Notes under the pieces: generated by a model
What the model saw: only the letters and a program-made list of their open reading frames with translations
Told to the model about the DNA's origin: nothing
Database searches by the model: none
Program-made: the position numbers and the translations under genes
Shown: piece after piece, positions 54,927 through 63,879 of the stretch
Position numbering within the stretch: the first letter of the stretch is position 1
Layout of the letters: each line of letters opens with the position of its first letter
From: Oscillospiraceae bacterium
GTDB lineage: Bacteria; Bacillota; Clostridia; Oscillospirales; CAG-272
Length of the DNA stretch: 64,000 bases
Direction of reading: 5' to 3'
Assembly (NCBI GenBank): GCA_015064185.1
Contig: SVSS01000001.1
Span: 288,630 to 352,629 of the forward strand

Positions 54927-55193
54927 TTATTCTCCGTCCTTGCTTTCCTCAATCGCTGCGCGCAAAGCCTTTGCCAATTGGTCGGGGCAGGAGGTGTTTT
55001 TGAAGCCGCAACGAATGCCCTCAAGTCGGGCAATTGCCTCGGTGGCGGACATGCCTGCCACCAAAGCGGCAACCCCTTGGGTATTGCCGGCGCATCCACC
55101 CATAAAGGAAACCTCCTTTATGATATCTCCTTCAAGCGTGATGTGTATGCGTCTGGCGCATACGCCGCGCGGCGTGAATTCTATATTTTTCAT
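54927..55193 (-). CDS. TSCPD domain protein (TIGR03905 type)
   Basis: An 88-residue protein containing TSCPDQLAKAL near its end and the opening FTPRGVCARRIHITLEGD. It matches the small stand-alone proteins related to the C-terminal domain of vitamin B12-dependent ribonucleotide reductase. CAGNTQG and CGFKNTSC supply conserved cysteines, so metal binding is possible. Role unknown. It sits six bases after the preceding gene and one base before the lipoprotein gene. Confidence 0.9.
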   Translation of the reverse strand: MKNIEFTPRGVCARRIHITLEGDIIKEVSFMGGCAGNTQGVAALVAGMSATEAIARLEGIRCGFKNTSCPDQLAKALRAAIEESKDGE

Positions 55194-55199
55194 CTATAA

Positions 55200-56138
55200 T
55201 TACTCCTGTGCTTTAATGTTGATATAATCGGCTGTAATGGAAACGCGCGGTAAAAAGAGTGACAGATAGACCAAAAATCCCTTTATCTCATTTTTTACAG
55301 TGCGAAATACGAGATGCTGCACAAAGTCATCCTCACGGTAAGAAAGCGGTAGGGAATCTATGCGCCGAAGGGAAAGATCAAAGGCAGCAGCCACGGTGAT
55401 AAGATCTGTCAGCATGCACTCGTTTTCTGCATACAGCAGACATTCAAGCATGCGCTCGCCGTGCGGTGCTACGCTTGGAGGCTCGTTTTTATAAAGGAGT
55501 GCCATGCGTACCGTTTTACCGCCCGGCTCTGTGATGTCGGCAGTACAGGCAATGTGCAGCTCAAAGTGTTCTATTTGCTCGTAAAGGCGGAAAAGCTTAC
55601 CCTCGGCAGAATCCTCTAGCGGTAAAATACCAAACGCCGCACGACCTGCCGCTATTTCCTCACAGATATCTGTAAAGCTGCGGCAAAACAATGGCTCAGT
55701 CTTTGGTAAAACAGCAGAAAATGCCGCAATGGCGGAGCTGAAGATCGGGCTGTTTAGTATGGCCACCTTTGCTATCTCATCGGGGGCGGCTTGTCGGCTT
55801 TGCGGTGCGTTATCTCCCTCATTAAGTGTGAGGGGGAGTTCCTTCAACTGTCGACAAAGCGTTAAGCGCTCCGATAACTGTTGCGCACGCTCGGTGGGGT
55901 GGGGTGAGAGCTCCTTGTCAAGCAATTTTACAGCAAGATTGCGACAACCTTCGATATCCGTGGCATTTGTTGCAAATTTTTCGGCGACGCCTTCTACTTG
56001 TAAGATAGAAAGATCGTGCAAAAGGCGCATGTCACCGTGCCATGCGGAAAGGTTGCCCTTTGCTGTATCGCATGCAGCGCTTTGGGGTACTGCGGCGGTG
56101 CCGTCATCAATACCTCTTTGTATATTCTCACGCATCAT
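55200..56138 (-). CDS. Prephenate-dehydratase-like protein lacking the catalytic motif
   Basis: A 312-residue protein not recognised at first sight. The segment FGILPLEDSAEGKLFRLYEQ aligns with GVLPIENSTAGSVTEIYDL of PheA in this window, and the preceding KVAILN...SFTDICEEIAAG follows the same pattern, so residues about 125-300 probably have the prephenate dehydratase (periplasmic-binding-like) fold. The TRF motif needed for dehydratase activity is absent and no ACT domain is seen. The N-terminal 100 residues are helical. It overlaps htpG by four bases. May bind a ligand rather than catalyse. Confidence 0.6.
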   Translation of the reverse strand: MMRENIQRGIDDGTAAVPQSAACDTAKGNLSAWHGDMRLLHDLSILQVEGVAEKFATNATDIEGCRNLAVKLLDKELSPHPTERAQQLSERLTLCRQLKELPLTLNEGDNAPQSRQAAPDEIAKVAILNSPIFSSAIAAFSAVLPKTEPLFCRSFTDICEEIAAGRAAFGILPLEDSAEGKLFRLYEQIEHFELHIACTADITEPGGKTVRMALLYKNEPPSVAPHGERMLECLLYAENECMLTDLITVAAAFDLSLRRIDSLPLSYREDDFVQHLVFRTVKNEIKGFLVYLSLFLPRVSITADYINIKAQE

Positions 56139-57985
56139 CGTTCGGCAAGATCAAGCAGCAGCTTGTAGCTGTCGCAAAGGAAGGATTGCATCTCCTCGGC
56201 AGAAAGCTTGCGGTGTGAGAGCAATGCCAAGCGGTATAGGTGTGTGGCAAGTGCCTGTGCCTTATCGGGGGCGTTTTCCATCAGCTTTTCAATTTTTTGA
56301 ATCAGAGGGGCGCTTGTATTAAGGATCAGAGTCGTATCAAGAGGGAAGGTAAATGCGCCGCTGTCATCGTTTGCCATGCGGTACATTTTCATCATATCTT
56401 CCATGCGGCGGCTCTCCTCGCTCACACTGAGGACTGCCGGCACGTCACCTTCGCCAAGCGCTTCCTGCTTTACAGTCAGCTTTTCGTTTCCGCTTACTTT
56501 CACAAAGAGGTCGGCAAGCGCCTTGCTTTCAGTGGCTTCGCCCTCGTTTTTCAGCGCTGTGAGATCGGCATCCACACGCAGGAATTTTACCCCCGCACGG
56601 TGTGCCTCCTCCGAGGTGGCGAATTGCGTATCAAGCAGGCTGTCAAATTCCACTACGGCGATACCCTTTTTCTCAAACAGGGCAATATACTGCGCTTGCA
56701 GCGCCTTGTCCGTGGTGTAGTAGACAGTGTTTTTGTGCTTTTCCTTTGCAGCCTCGAGATATTCGTCAATGGTTTTATGCGTGCCGTCAGTCAGCTTTAG
56801 CAAGAGATGATCCTTTACACGGTCACGGAATTTTTGGTCGCGCATGGCGGCATATTCTACAAAGGTTTTAATATCATCCCATACCTTTTCATATCGCTCG
56901 CGCTCGTTTTTTGAAAGCGACACCAGCTTGTCAGCAACCTTTTTTACAATGTGCGCGCTTACCTTTGCCACATAGCTGTTGGTCTGCAGGTAACTGCGTG
57001 AAACGTTCAAGGGCAGCTCGGGGCAGTCAAGCACACCCTTGAGCATCAGAAGATATTCAGGGATCACTTCTTTAATGTTGTCTGCTACAAACACCTGGTT
57101 GTAGTAAAGCTTTACCTGTCCCTCAATGCTTTCGTACTGATTGGTAATACGGGGAAAATAGAGAATACCCTTAAAGTTAAGGGGATAGTCGGCGTTGATA
57201 TGAATTTGAAACAGGGGCTCACGGTAATCGGCAAAGACCTTGCCGTAAAACGCCTTGTATTCTTCATCTGTGCATTCCGAAACGGGTTTTTGCCAAAGAG
57301 GAGCGACATCGTTTACAGGCTCCTGCTTTTGGTCATCCTTTTTTTCACTACCATCATCAAAGTAGATCTCTGTGGGCATAAAGGCGCAGTACTTGTTCAG
57401 CATTTCGCGCAACTTACCCGCATCAAGATATTCCTGCTCATTTTCCTCAATGTGCATGATGATCTCGGTGCCGATCTCCTCGCGTTCGCTTGCTTCAAGC
57501 TCGTAATCACCGTCAGCTGTGCATACCCAGTGTACGGCGGGTGCGCCTGTGTAGGAGCGCGTGTGGATCTCTACGGTTTCGCTTACCATGAATGCAGAGT
57601 AAAATCCAAGGCCGAAGTGACCGATAATGCCGCCCTTGGCGCTATCTTCGCTCTCACCCTCGTATTTTTTGATGAAATCTACCGCGCCGGAAAGCGCGAT
57701 CGAGCAGATATAACGCTTCAACTCCTCCTCGGTCATGCCAATGCCGTTATCCTCTACCGTAAGTGTTTTTGCTGCCTTATCAAGGCGTACGTCAATGCGG
57801 TAAGGGGTGTCGTTCATCTCGGCTTGGCCAAGAGATTGCAGGCGCTTTAATTTGGTAATGGCATCGGTTGCGTTTGAAACGATCTCACGCAGAAAAATAT
57901 CCTTTTCGGAATAAAGCCATTTTTTGATAACGGGGAAAATATTTTCGGCATTGACGGAAATGCCGCCCTTTTGTTTTTCAGACAT
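56135..57985 (-). CDS. htpG: Molecular chaperone HtpG (Hsp90)
   Basis: A 616-residue bacterial Hsp90. The ATP site is complete: LREIVSNATDAI, VEDNGIGMT, and GHFGLGFYSAFMVS. Middle and C-terminal dimer domains follow (LPLNVSRSYLQ). GAGGTGC precedes the ATG. No CIRCE element is visible upstream. It overlaps the prephenate-dehydratase-like gene, so both are probably translated from one message. Confidence 0.97.
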   Translation of the reverse strand: MSEKQKGGISVNAENIFPVIKKWLYSEKDIFLREIVSNATDAITKLKRLQSLGQAEMNDTPYRIDVRLDKAAKTLTVEDNGIGMTEEELKRYICSIALSGAVDFIKKYEGESEDSAKGGIIGHFGLGFYSAFMVSETVEIHTRSYTGAPAVHWVCTADGDYELEASEREEIGTEIIMHIEENEQEYLDAGKLREMLNKYCAFMPTEIYFDDGSEKKDDQKQEPVNDVAPLWQKPVSECTDEEYKAFYGKVFADYREPLFQIHINADYPLNFKGILYFPRITNQYESIEGQVKLYYNQVFVADNIKEVIPEYLLMLKGVLDCPELPLNVSRSYLQTNSYVAKVSAHIVKKVADKLVSLSKNERERYEKVWDDIKTFVEYAAMRDQKFRDRVKDHLLLKLTDGTHKTIDEYLEAAKEKHKNTVYYTTDKALQAQYIALFEKKGIAVVEFDSLLDTQFATSEEAHRAGVKFLRVDADLTALKNEGEATESKALADLFVKVSGNEKLTVKQEALGEGDVPAVLSVSEESRRMEDMMKMYRMANDDSGAFTFPLDTTLILNTSAPLIQKIEKLMENAPDKAQALATHLYRLALLSHRKLSAEEMQSFLCDSYKLLLDLAER

Positions 57986-58007
57986 AAATGCACCTCATTT
58001 TTTAGTT

Positions 58008-58043
58008 AAGAGCGAGTTCAACCCTTCGGCCAAACTCGCTCTT
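58008..58043. terminator. Hairpin between the AI-2E-type gene and htpG
   Basis: AAGAGCGAGTT (58008-58018) pairs with AACTCGCTCTT (58033-58043). On the minus strand it is not followed by T, so it may be an attenuator, a weak terminator or part of the htpG leader. Confidence 0.5.
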
Positions 58044-58050
58044 GAAATTT

Positions 58051-60102
58051 TTATGTGTTGGTTTGATCGTTCACTTCAACGTCAACAGGCTCCGCGTTAT
58101 CGGGAATCGCAGGCTCAAAATCAGGCTCGATCTCTGCCTCCTCCTCAAAGGAGCCAAATATGGTGGTGTCACCAACAAAAGCGGCCTTTTCCGCAGCCTT
58201 TGCAGCTTTGCGTGCGGCAAGGTATGCGGTACCCTCGGCAGCCTCTTCCTTGATTACGCGACGCGGTAACGGGAAGACGTGCGTTTTGTTAAAGATACGG
58301 CAGGATTGCGTATATGCGGAAATAAAGCGCGCAATGGCGATCAGCGGCCCTACTACCGTAAGGGCGCCGAGCAGCGTCCACATCAAATAAAACTTAACGC
58401 TGATGCGGCATTCCTCGTTGTTCTTTTCGCAATAATCGCGATAGCGGCAGATCGTTTGGCAGTGCCAAATGATCGGGAATATGCCAAGCGTAAGCACACC
58501 GAGCGTGAAGACAGGGAAGGCACCCCACGTGCGCTTGCCGTCGCGGCTGCAGGAAATATTGGTATCCGCAGCAATGTTTTCAACCAAATAAATGGGGTAA
58601 ATACCAACGGTTACAACTGTCAGTAATACTGTGCGCCAGAAGGTACGGTTGGTCAGCATACCGCGCTTGAGAATGGCATTGACGTGAGAGCCGTGATAGT
58701 CCTCGGTGATTTGCTTTGCAGCAAACACACGGCGGAAGAACTTGCCAACGTACAGGCATCCAAGGCGCAGCATGTTGATGCAGTGACGCAGGGGAGATGG
58801 CTTGTATTCCTTATCCTCTATTTCAGCCTCTACCGCAACGATCCAACGCACAAATTTTTGCGTCATGGTGATGTGCTGGGTCTCCGCCTCGTCAGAGGGG
58901 CGGATAAACGCATCGGCCGCATAATAGGAATAAAGATCTGTGGGCGAGCCCTTTTCGCGCAAGCGTTGCTTTACGATGTCATCAAGGATGATCATTATCA
59001 GTGCAAATAACGGCACGCCGATCACCATGCCAATAATGCCGAAAATACCACCCGTTAGGGTAATGGCGATAAGCACGCCAAGGGAGGTAAGGCCGGTGTG
59101 ATCGCCAAGAATGAGCGGGGCAAGAAGATTGCCATCGATCTGCTGGATCACGAGGATCAGAACCACAAAAAGAATGGCCTTGGAGGGATCTGCGATGAAA
59201 ATGATGATGGCGGAGGGAATGGCACCGATAAAGGGACCAAAGAAGGGGATAAAATCGGTTACACCGATAATTACCGCGATAAGAATGGGATAGGGGATTT
59301 TGAAAATGGTAAACAGAATAGCGGCGGTAATACCAACCATTAAGGAATCTACTAGCTTGCCAACGATAAAGCCGCCAAATTTTCGGTTTGCTTGCGCACT
59401 GTAATACAGTATCTTTTTCTCGCTGTCCTCTTTGAAAAATGCACGGATCACGCGGCGGCAGCCTGCCTTTAGCCTATCCTTGGAGAGTAGCACGTAAATG
59501 GAAACGAAAATACCCACTAAAATGTTTTTAAGCAGCGTTAAGGCGCTGCCGGCAAACACGCCGATGCTACCAATGATATCAGAGCCGAGATTGCCCACCA
59601 ACTCCATGGCAAAGGTCAGCAGCTTTTCAAGGCTAAGCACGTTCTCGTTGCCGCCGGGCAATTCAAAGGGCAGATTGGCAATAAAGCCGTTGATCGAACC
59701 GATCAAACGGTTTAAGTAGTACATGCCGTTAATGCGGAAGTCATTGATACTCTCAATGACCTGCGGTATGATCAGCAGTACCATGCCACTGATGATCAGC
59801 AGGGCAAAAATGTAGGTAAGAACCATAGAAAGCGCACGGTTTACAGTACGCTTTAATTTGTAAAATATTTTGATCTCACAAAACCGCAGAATGGGGTTGC
59901 AAAGATACGCGATGACAAGACCTATTACGATAGGCGTCAAAATGTCACTAAGCGTTTTGATCGGTTTTAGGATCGCATCGAGATTTGCAAGGATCAGCAC
60001 GATAAAAATCCCCGCTAAAAGCAGGACTATTTTGCCGAGCGGACTGCGTTTCGGTTTTTCGGGGCGTGGGTTTTTACCCAAGGAATCGTTTAATTCAGCC
60101 AT
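58051..60102 (-). CDS. AI-2E/PerM-family membrane protein with C-terminal DUF4234-like domain
   Basis: A protein of about 683 residues. The first 400 form an AI-2E (PerM/YdiK) domain with eight or so membrane segments and the conserved DFIPFFGPFIGAIPSAII and GIIGMVIGVPLFA. After a linker of about 90 residues comes a second membrane domain with TFWRTVLLTVVTVGIYPIYLV, which resembles DUF4234, then an acidic tail. Family members are exporters or Na+/H+ antiporters in some species; the role here is unknown. Start at the ATG five bases after GGAGGG (60102) is preferred to 60105. Confidence 0.82.
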   Translation of the reverse strand: MAELNDSLGKNPRPEKPKRSPLGKIVLLLAGIFIVLILANLDAILKPIKTLSDILTPIVIGLVIAYLCNPILRFCEIKIFYKLKRTVNRALSMVLTYIFALLIISGMVLLIIPQVIESINDFRINGMYYLNRLIGSINGFIANLPFELPGGNENVLSLEKLLTFAMELVGNLGSDIIGSIGVFAGSALTLLKNILVGIFVSIYVLLSKDRLKAGCRRVIRAFFKEDSEKKILYYSAQANRKFGGFIVGKLVDSLMVGITAAILFTIFKIPYPILIAVIIGVTDFIPFFGPFIGAIPSAIIIFIADPSKAILFVVLILVIQQIDGNLLAPLILGDHTGLTSLGVLIAITLTGGIFGIIGMVIGVPLFALIMIILDDIVKQRLREKGSPTDLYSYYAADAFIRPSDEAETQHITMTQKFVRWIVAVEAEIEDKEYKPSPLRHCINMLRLGCLYVGKFFRRVFAAKQITEDYHGSHVNAILKRGMLTNRTFWRTVLLTVVTVGIYPIYLVENIAADTNISCSRDGKRTWGAFPVFTLGVLTLGIFPIIWHCQTICRYRDYCEKNNEECRISVKFYLMWTLLGALTVVGPLIAIARFISAYTQSCRIFNKTHVFPLPRRVIKEEAAEGTAYLAARKAAKAAEKAAFVGDTTIFGSFEEEAEIEPDFEPAIPDNAEPVDVEVNDQTNT

Positions 60103-60156
60103 CATTGCCCTCCGTAATGTAGATTGCATATGCAAATTTAAGTTGTTATTATAAAT

Positions 60157-60185
60157 ATTATAAACAATATTTTAAATTCCGTCAA
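60157..60185 (-). promoter_or_regulatory. Sigma-A promoter of the AI-2E-type gene
   Basis: On the minus strand TTGACG (60185-60180), 17-base spacer, TATAAT (60162-60157). Confidence 0.75.
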
Positions 60186-60208
60186 GTGAAAAGAATAAAT
60201 TTTGTGTG

Positions 60209-60237
60209 TTGAAATAAGGGAAAATATGTGATATACT
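60209..60237 (+). promoter_or_regulatory. Sigma-A promoter of ispE
   Basis: TTGAAA at 60209-60214, 17-base spacer ending in TGA, TATACT at 60232-60237. Confidence 0.7.
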
Positions 60238-60270
60238 TATGGCAGAGTTTTTTGTATGGGAGGGCAGAGC

Positions 60271-61137
60271 ATGACCTTGACTGTTTGCGCAAACGCCAAG
60301 ATCAATCTGTTTTTGGATGTTATCGGCAAGCGCGAGAATGGCTATCACGATATCGTTAGTGTTATGCAGGCGGTTTCGCTTTGCGATACGCTGACTGTAT
60401 CGCAAACAAGCGGCAATGAGATCGCGTTTTCCGGGGGAGGGCTTCCCAACGATCAAACAAATCTTATCGTGCGCGCGGCACATGCATATTTTGCGCTGCG
60501 GGGCAAGCCATTTGGCGTTCGTATCGTGCTTGATAAGCAGATCCCCATGGCGGCGGGTCTTGGGGGTGGGTCTGCCGATGCCGCGGCAACACTCAAGGCA
60601 CTTAACGCGCTGGACGGCAATCGTTTTACCACAGAAGAGCTTGCCGCACTTGGCGCGCGCATCGGTGCCGACGTGCCCTTTTGTGTGCAGGGCGGCACCT
60701 GCCTTTGTCAGGGCATAGGGGAGCGCATGACACCGCTTGCAAGCGGTGTGCACCTTGCACTTGTTGTAGCAATTGCGGGAGAGGGCGTTTCCACACCCGT
60801 AGCGTTTGGATTGCTTGATCGCCGTTATCAAGATTATGCAGGCTATGCCTCACAGGTCACGCCCGCAGCATTGATCAACGCCATGCAAAATGGTGATACT
60901 TTTGCTACCGTTTCGGCACTTTTCAATCGCTTTGAGGAGGTTATCGAGCCCGAGCGTCCCGCCGTGTCACAGTTAAAGGAAATGCTGATGAAAGAGGGCG
61001 CGCTTGGCGTGCTAATGAGTGGCAGCGGGCCTGCCGTGTTTGGCGTTTTTTCTGATGATACGTCAGCCAAGCGCGCGGCGGAGCAATTAAAGAGCATGGA
61101 TGTGCGTGCTTATGACTGCTACACAGTTGATAATTAA
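60271..61137 (+). CDS. ispE: 4-diphosphocytidyl-2-C-methyl-D-erythritol kinase
   Basis: GHMP kinase of the MEP isoprenoid pathway, 288 residues. Opening CANAKINLFLDVIGKRENGYH is the family signature; the ATP loop PMAAGLGGGSADAAATL and ADVPFC follow, and GVLMSGSGPAVFG closes. ATG 60271 with GGGAGGG is preferred over ATG 60256, which lies before that site. Confidence 0.96.
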   Translation: MTLTVCANAKINLFLDVIGKRENGYHDIVSVMQAVSLCDTLTVSQTSGNEIAFSGGGLPNDQTNLIVRAAHAYFALRGKPFGVRIVLDKQIPMAAGLGGGSADAAATLKALNALDGNRFTTEELAALGARIGADVPFCVQGGTCLCQGIGERMTPLASGVHLALVVAIAGEGVSTPVAFGLLDRRYQDYAGYASQVTPAALINAMQNGDTFATVSALFNRFEEVIEPERPAVSQLKEMLMKEGALGVLMSGSGPAVFGVFSDDTSAKRAAEQLKSMDVRAYDCYTVDN

Positions 61138-61154
61138 AGTTGTTATAATATCAA

Positions 61155-61193
61155 AAAACCGCTTTTTGTGCATAACGCAGAAAAAGCGGTTTT
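61155..61193. terminator. Bidirectional terminator
   Basis: A 13-base stem (61155-61167 with 61181-61193), A-rich and T-rich at its ends, between the converging ispE and S1-domain genes. Confidence 0.8.
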
Positions 61194-61198
61194 ATCTG

Positions 61199-62152
61199 TT
61201 AAAATATGGTTTCTACCAGCCGTGTGCTGCTTTGGGGAGAGTATTCCCAATAGTCGATGTGGCGGGTCTTTTCGGCATCTATGTAGTAGTGCAGAGGCTC
61301 CGGTGGCTCGCTTGAAGGGTAGGAGTCTATGATCACCAGCTTAACCTTCATGCGCTCGGGAATGATGCTTTTGATAAATACCGCTGCCGTGTCGCCCACC
61401 GCACAGCGCACAGGTGTATTGCCGCTTCCGCGCAGCTCGGCAAGCCCTGCGAGGTTTGGGCAAAGCTCTACAAAAATACCGTAGCTTTCAATGCTGCGCA
61501 CGCGCCCTACTACGGTCTCTCCCGCACGGAAGCCTGCGGTGTTTTCCTCCCATGTGCCAAGCAGCTCCTTCAGTGTTACAAAAATGCGGCTAAGCTCCTT
61601 GTCAATGCTTTTGATCACCACGTTTAAGTACATACCGCATGTTAAGCGATCGCGCGGATGGGAAATGCGGGATACCGAGATGCAATCGATCGACAAAAGG
61701 GAAGAAACACCGCAGCCGATATCCACAAAAGCACCGTAATTTTCAAGATGTGTCACGCGTGCGGGTATGATGTCACCCGGGGTGAGGTGTGCGAGAAATT
61801 CGTAAATACAATCCCGTTGCACCTCGCGCCGTGTAAGTATTGCCACGCGTTCGCCATTTTCCTCGGCAAATCGCAGGATGCGAAATGCAACTGTTTTTCC
61901 TACGCGCGTAATGATGGCAATATCCTTTAAGGTTTCTGTTGGGCGGCAGTATACCGCCTCCTCTCGCTCCATGATGCCGCGCATGCAGCCAAGATCCACG
62001 TGCAGGCGCATGCGGTTGTCGCAAAGCAGTACAGGTGCTTCTAATATCTCACCCGTGCGCCATGCGCGCTCAAGGGCAGCAGGGGAGGAGAGCGCCTCCT
62101 TGTTTCCCGGTGTTTTATCTAACATTCCTTCTGGCTTGAAGCGGGTTATCAT
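61199..62152 (-). CDS. S1-domain RNA-binding protein (S1-like)
   Basis: A 317-residue protein with three S1-type OB domains at about 35-95, 122-195 and 212-275. The second has GDIIPARVTHLENYGAFVDIGCGVSSLL and the third GETVVGRVRSIESYGIFVEL, both close to ribosomal protein S1 repeats. It is shorter than E. coli S1 and matches the S1 homologues of Clostridia, which may assist translation initiation or RNA turnover. GGAGG lies seven bases before the ATG. No clear promoter was found upstream. Confidence 0.85.
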   Translation of the reverse strand: MITRFKPEGMLDKTPGNKEALSSPAALERAWRTGEILEAPVLLCDNRMRLHVDLGCMRGIMEREEAVYCRPTETLKDIAIITRVGKTVAFRILRFAEENGERVAILTRREVQRDCIYEFLAHLTPGDIIPARVTHLENYGAFVDIGCGVSSLLSIDCISVSRISHPRDRLTCGMYLNVVIKSIDKELSRIFVTLKELLGTWEENTAGFRAGETVVGRVRSIESYGIFVELCPNLAGLAELRGSGNTPVRCAVGDTAAVFIKSIIPERMKVKLVIIDSYPSSEPPEPLHYYIDAEKTRHIDYWEYSPQSSTRLVETIF

Positions 62153-62327
62153 TTTTCTACCTCCATATCAATGTTTCTTTCTGAGTGTATGCAAGGCGGA
62201 TTTAAAATAGTACGCAAAAAAATGATATGGCGATCGCGCATAAGTAAGCAAAATGGGCAAAAAACGGAGAAAACGAGAGGTTATTGGGTGCTAAATTAAA
62301 AATTTCAGATTTTTTTAAAAAAAGGGG

Positions 62328-62356
62328 TTGACAAGGTGTTTTGCTTATGCTATAAT
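62328..62356 (+). promoter_or_regulatory. Consensus sigma-A promoter of rplM-rpsI
   Basis: TTGACA at 62328-62333, 17-base spacer ending in TGC, TATAAT at 62351-62356, 45 bases before rplM. Confidence 0.88.
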
Positions 62357-62400
62357 GTGCAGGTCGAAAAAAATTAACGTATAATTATGGAGGAAACATC

Positions 62401-62823
62401 ATGTCCACTTTCATGGCAAAAGCCGAAACGATCGAGCGTCGTTGGTTTGTCATCGATGCGGCTAACAAGCCCCTCGGTAAAACCGCTGTTGAGGCCGCTA
62501 CCATTCTGCGCGGCAAGCATCGCCCTGAGTTTACCCCTCATGTCGATTGCGGCGAATTCGTAATCATCATCAATGCCGACAAGGCAGTTCTCACCGGTAA
62601 CAAGCTTGAGGACAAATACTATCATCACCACTCCGGTTACATCGGTGGTCTTAAGTCTGTTCAGTACAAGACCCTTATGGCAACCAAGCCTGAAAAAGCA
62701 ATGGAGCTTGCTGTAAAGGGCATGCTTCCCCACACTAAACTTGGTGCAAAGGCTGCTACCCGTCTTAAGGTTTACGCAGGCGATGCACACAAGCACGAAG
62801 CACAAAAGCCCATCGTGCTGTAA
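62401..62823 (+). CDS. rplM: Ribosomal protein L13
   Basis: Large-subunit assembly protein, 140 residues. [46 protein letters not shown] and [11 protein letters not shown] are the family motifs. TGGAGGAAA site before ATG. First gene of the usual rplM-rpsI pair. Confidence 0.98.
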   Translation: MSTFMAKAETIERRWFVIDAANKPLGKTAVEAATILRGKHRPEFTPHVDCGEFVIIINADKAVLTGNKLEDKYYHHHSGYIGGLKSVQYKTLMATKPEKAMELAVKGMLPHTKLGAKAATRLKVYAGDAHKHEAQKPIVL

Positions 62824-62846
62824 TTCGGAAAGGAAGGTAAATTGAT

Positions 62847-63248
62847 ATGTATACAAGTGCAAAGCCTTACTTCTACGGCACCGGCAGAAGAAAGAAGTCC
62901 GTTGCTCGCGTTCGCATCGTTCCCGGCACCGGTGTCATCACCATTAACGGCCGCGACGTTGACGACTATTTTGGTCTTGAAACGCTTAAGCTCATCGTAA
63001 ACCAGCCCTTTGGCGTTACCGGCACCACCGGTAAGTTTGACATCATCACCACCGTACAGGGTGGCGGTATCTCCGGTCAGGCAGGCGCAATCCGCCACGG
63101 CCTTGCTCGTGCATTGCTTCAGGCTGATCCCAACTACCGTGCAGCTCTTAAGGCAGCAGGGTTCCTGCGCCGCGATCCTCGTATGAAGGAAAGAAAGAAG
63201 TACGGTCTCAAGGGCGCTCGTCGTGCACCCCAGTTCTCCAAGAGATAA
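62847..63248 (+). CDS. rpsI: Ribosomal protein S9
   Basis: Small-subunit protein whose C-terminal tail reaches the P-site tRNA, 133 residues. [16 protein letters not shown] opens and [11 protein letters not shown] ends the protein, both as in the family. AAGGAAGG site; 23 bases after rplM. Confidence 0.98.
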   Translation: MYTSAKPYFYGTGRRKKSVARVRIVPGTGVITINGRDVDDYFGLETLKLIVNQPFGVTGTTGKFDIITTVQGGGISGQAGAIRHGLARALLQADPNYRAALKAAGFLRRDPRMKERKKYGLKGARRAPQFSKR

Positions 63249-63274
63249 TTACCCTTTTGGGATTATTTCGATAT

Positions 63275-63308
63275 GCAAAAAGCTCTGCTTCGGCAGAGCT
63301 TTTTGCTT
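63275..63308 (+). terminator. Terminator after rpsI
   Basis: A 14-base stem (63275-63288 with 63293-63306) capped by a TTCG tetraloop, with TTTTT inside its 3' arm. Confidence 0.88.
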
Positions 63309-63344
63309 TGCGTACGGCTCAGTTTTGTCGGATCGAGCCGCTTG

Positions 63345-63373
63345 TTTACTTTTTGTGGTTTTTATGCTATAAT
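63345..63373 (+). promoter_or_regulatory. Sigma-A promoter of the cytidine deaminase gene
   Basis: TTTACT at 63345-63350, 17-base spacer ending in TGC, TATAAT at 63368-63373. Confidence 0.65.
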
Positions 63374-63412
63374 ATGGTGGATGCTAAATTCAGATTTGCG
63401 AGGAACTGCTTT

Positions 63413-63808
63413 ATGGATAGAATTTGGACTAAAATGTACAATGCGGCAAAGGAAGTGCTGCATGAACGCAGAATTTCCGAATACGTTACTTGCGGTGAGG
63501 TGGCTGCGGCTATTTGTTCAAAATCAGGAAATGTTTATACAGGCGTGTGTGTTGACACTTGCTCTACGCTTGGCATTTGCGCGGAGAGAAATGCGATTTT
63601 TAATATGATCACCAACGGAGAACAGGAAATCGATAAGGTGCTTTGTATTATGCCGGATGGCTCAAGCGGCGCACCGTGCGGCGCTTGCCGAGAGCTGATG
63701 GTACAGCTGATGGCAGGGAAATATCACGACATTGAAATAATGCTTGATTATTCCACAGGTCGCACGGTAAAGCTTGGCGAGATCACGCCCGAATGGTGGA
63801 TTCAATAA
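63413..63808 (+). CDS. Cytidine deaminase-like zinc enzyme
   Basis: A 131-residue protein of the cytidine/blasticidin deaminase fold. Zinc motifs are CAERNAI (Cys, catalytic Glu) and PCGACRE. The segment VDTCSTLGICAERN replaces the NxENAS pattern of classical cytidine deaminase, so the substrate may be another nucleoside or base analogue. ATG 63413 has a GAGGAA site; longer in-frame reading upstream crosses the promoter. It is a single-gene unit. Confidence 0.85.
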   Translation: MDRIWTKMYNAAKEVLHERRISEYVTCGEVAAAICSKSGNVYTGVCVDTCSTLGICAERNAIFNMITNGEQEIDKVLCIMPDGSSGAPCGACRELMVQLMAGKYHDIEIMLDYSTGRTVKLGEITPEWWIQ

Positions 63809-63837
63809 ATTTTGTTTTGTGTGTAAAATTGCCTCTG

Positions 63838-63877
63838 AAACAATGCCCCGCGGGCAGATGCCTGTGGGGCATTGTTT
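63838..63877 (+). terminator. Terminator after the cytidine deaminase gene
   Basis: AAACAATGCCCC (63838-63849) pairs with its complement at 63866-63877, followed by T. An inner GGGCA/TGCCT pair tightens the loop. Confidence 0.8.
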
Positions 63878-63879
63878 TA

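Noticed and set aside
57986..58050. CIRCE heat-shock element before htpG
   Set aside because: The inverted repeat here is AAGAGCGAGTT with its complement, not TTAGCACTC-N9-GAGTGCTAA.
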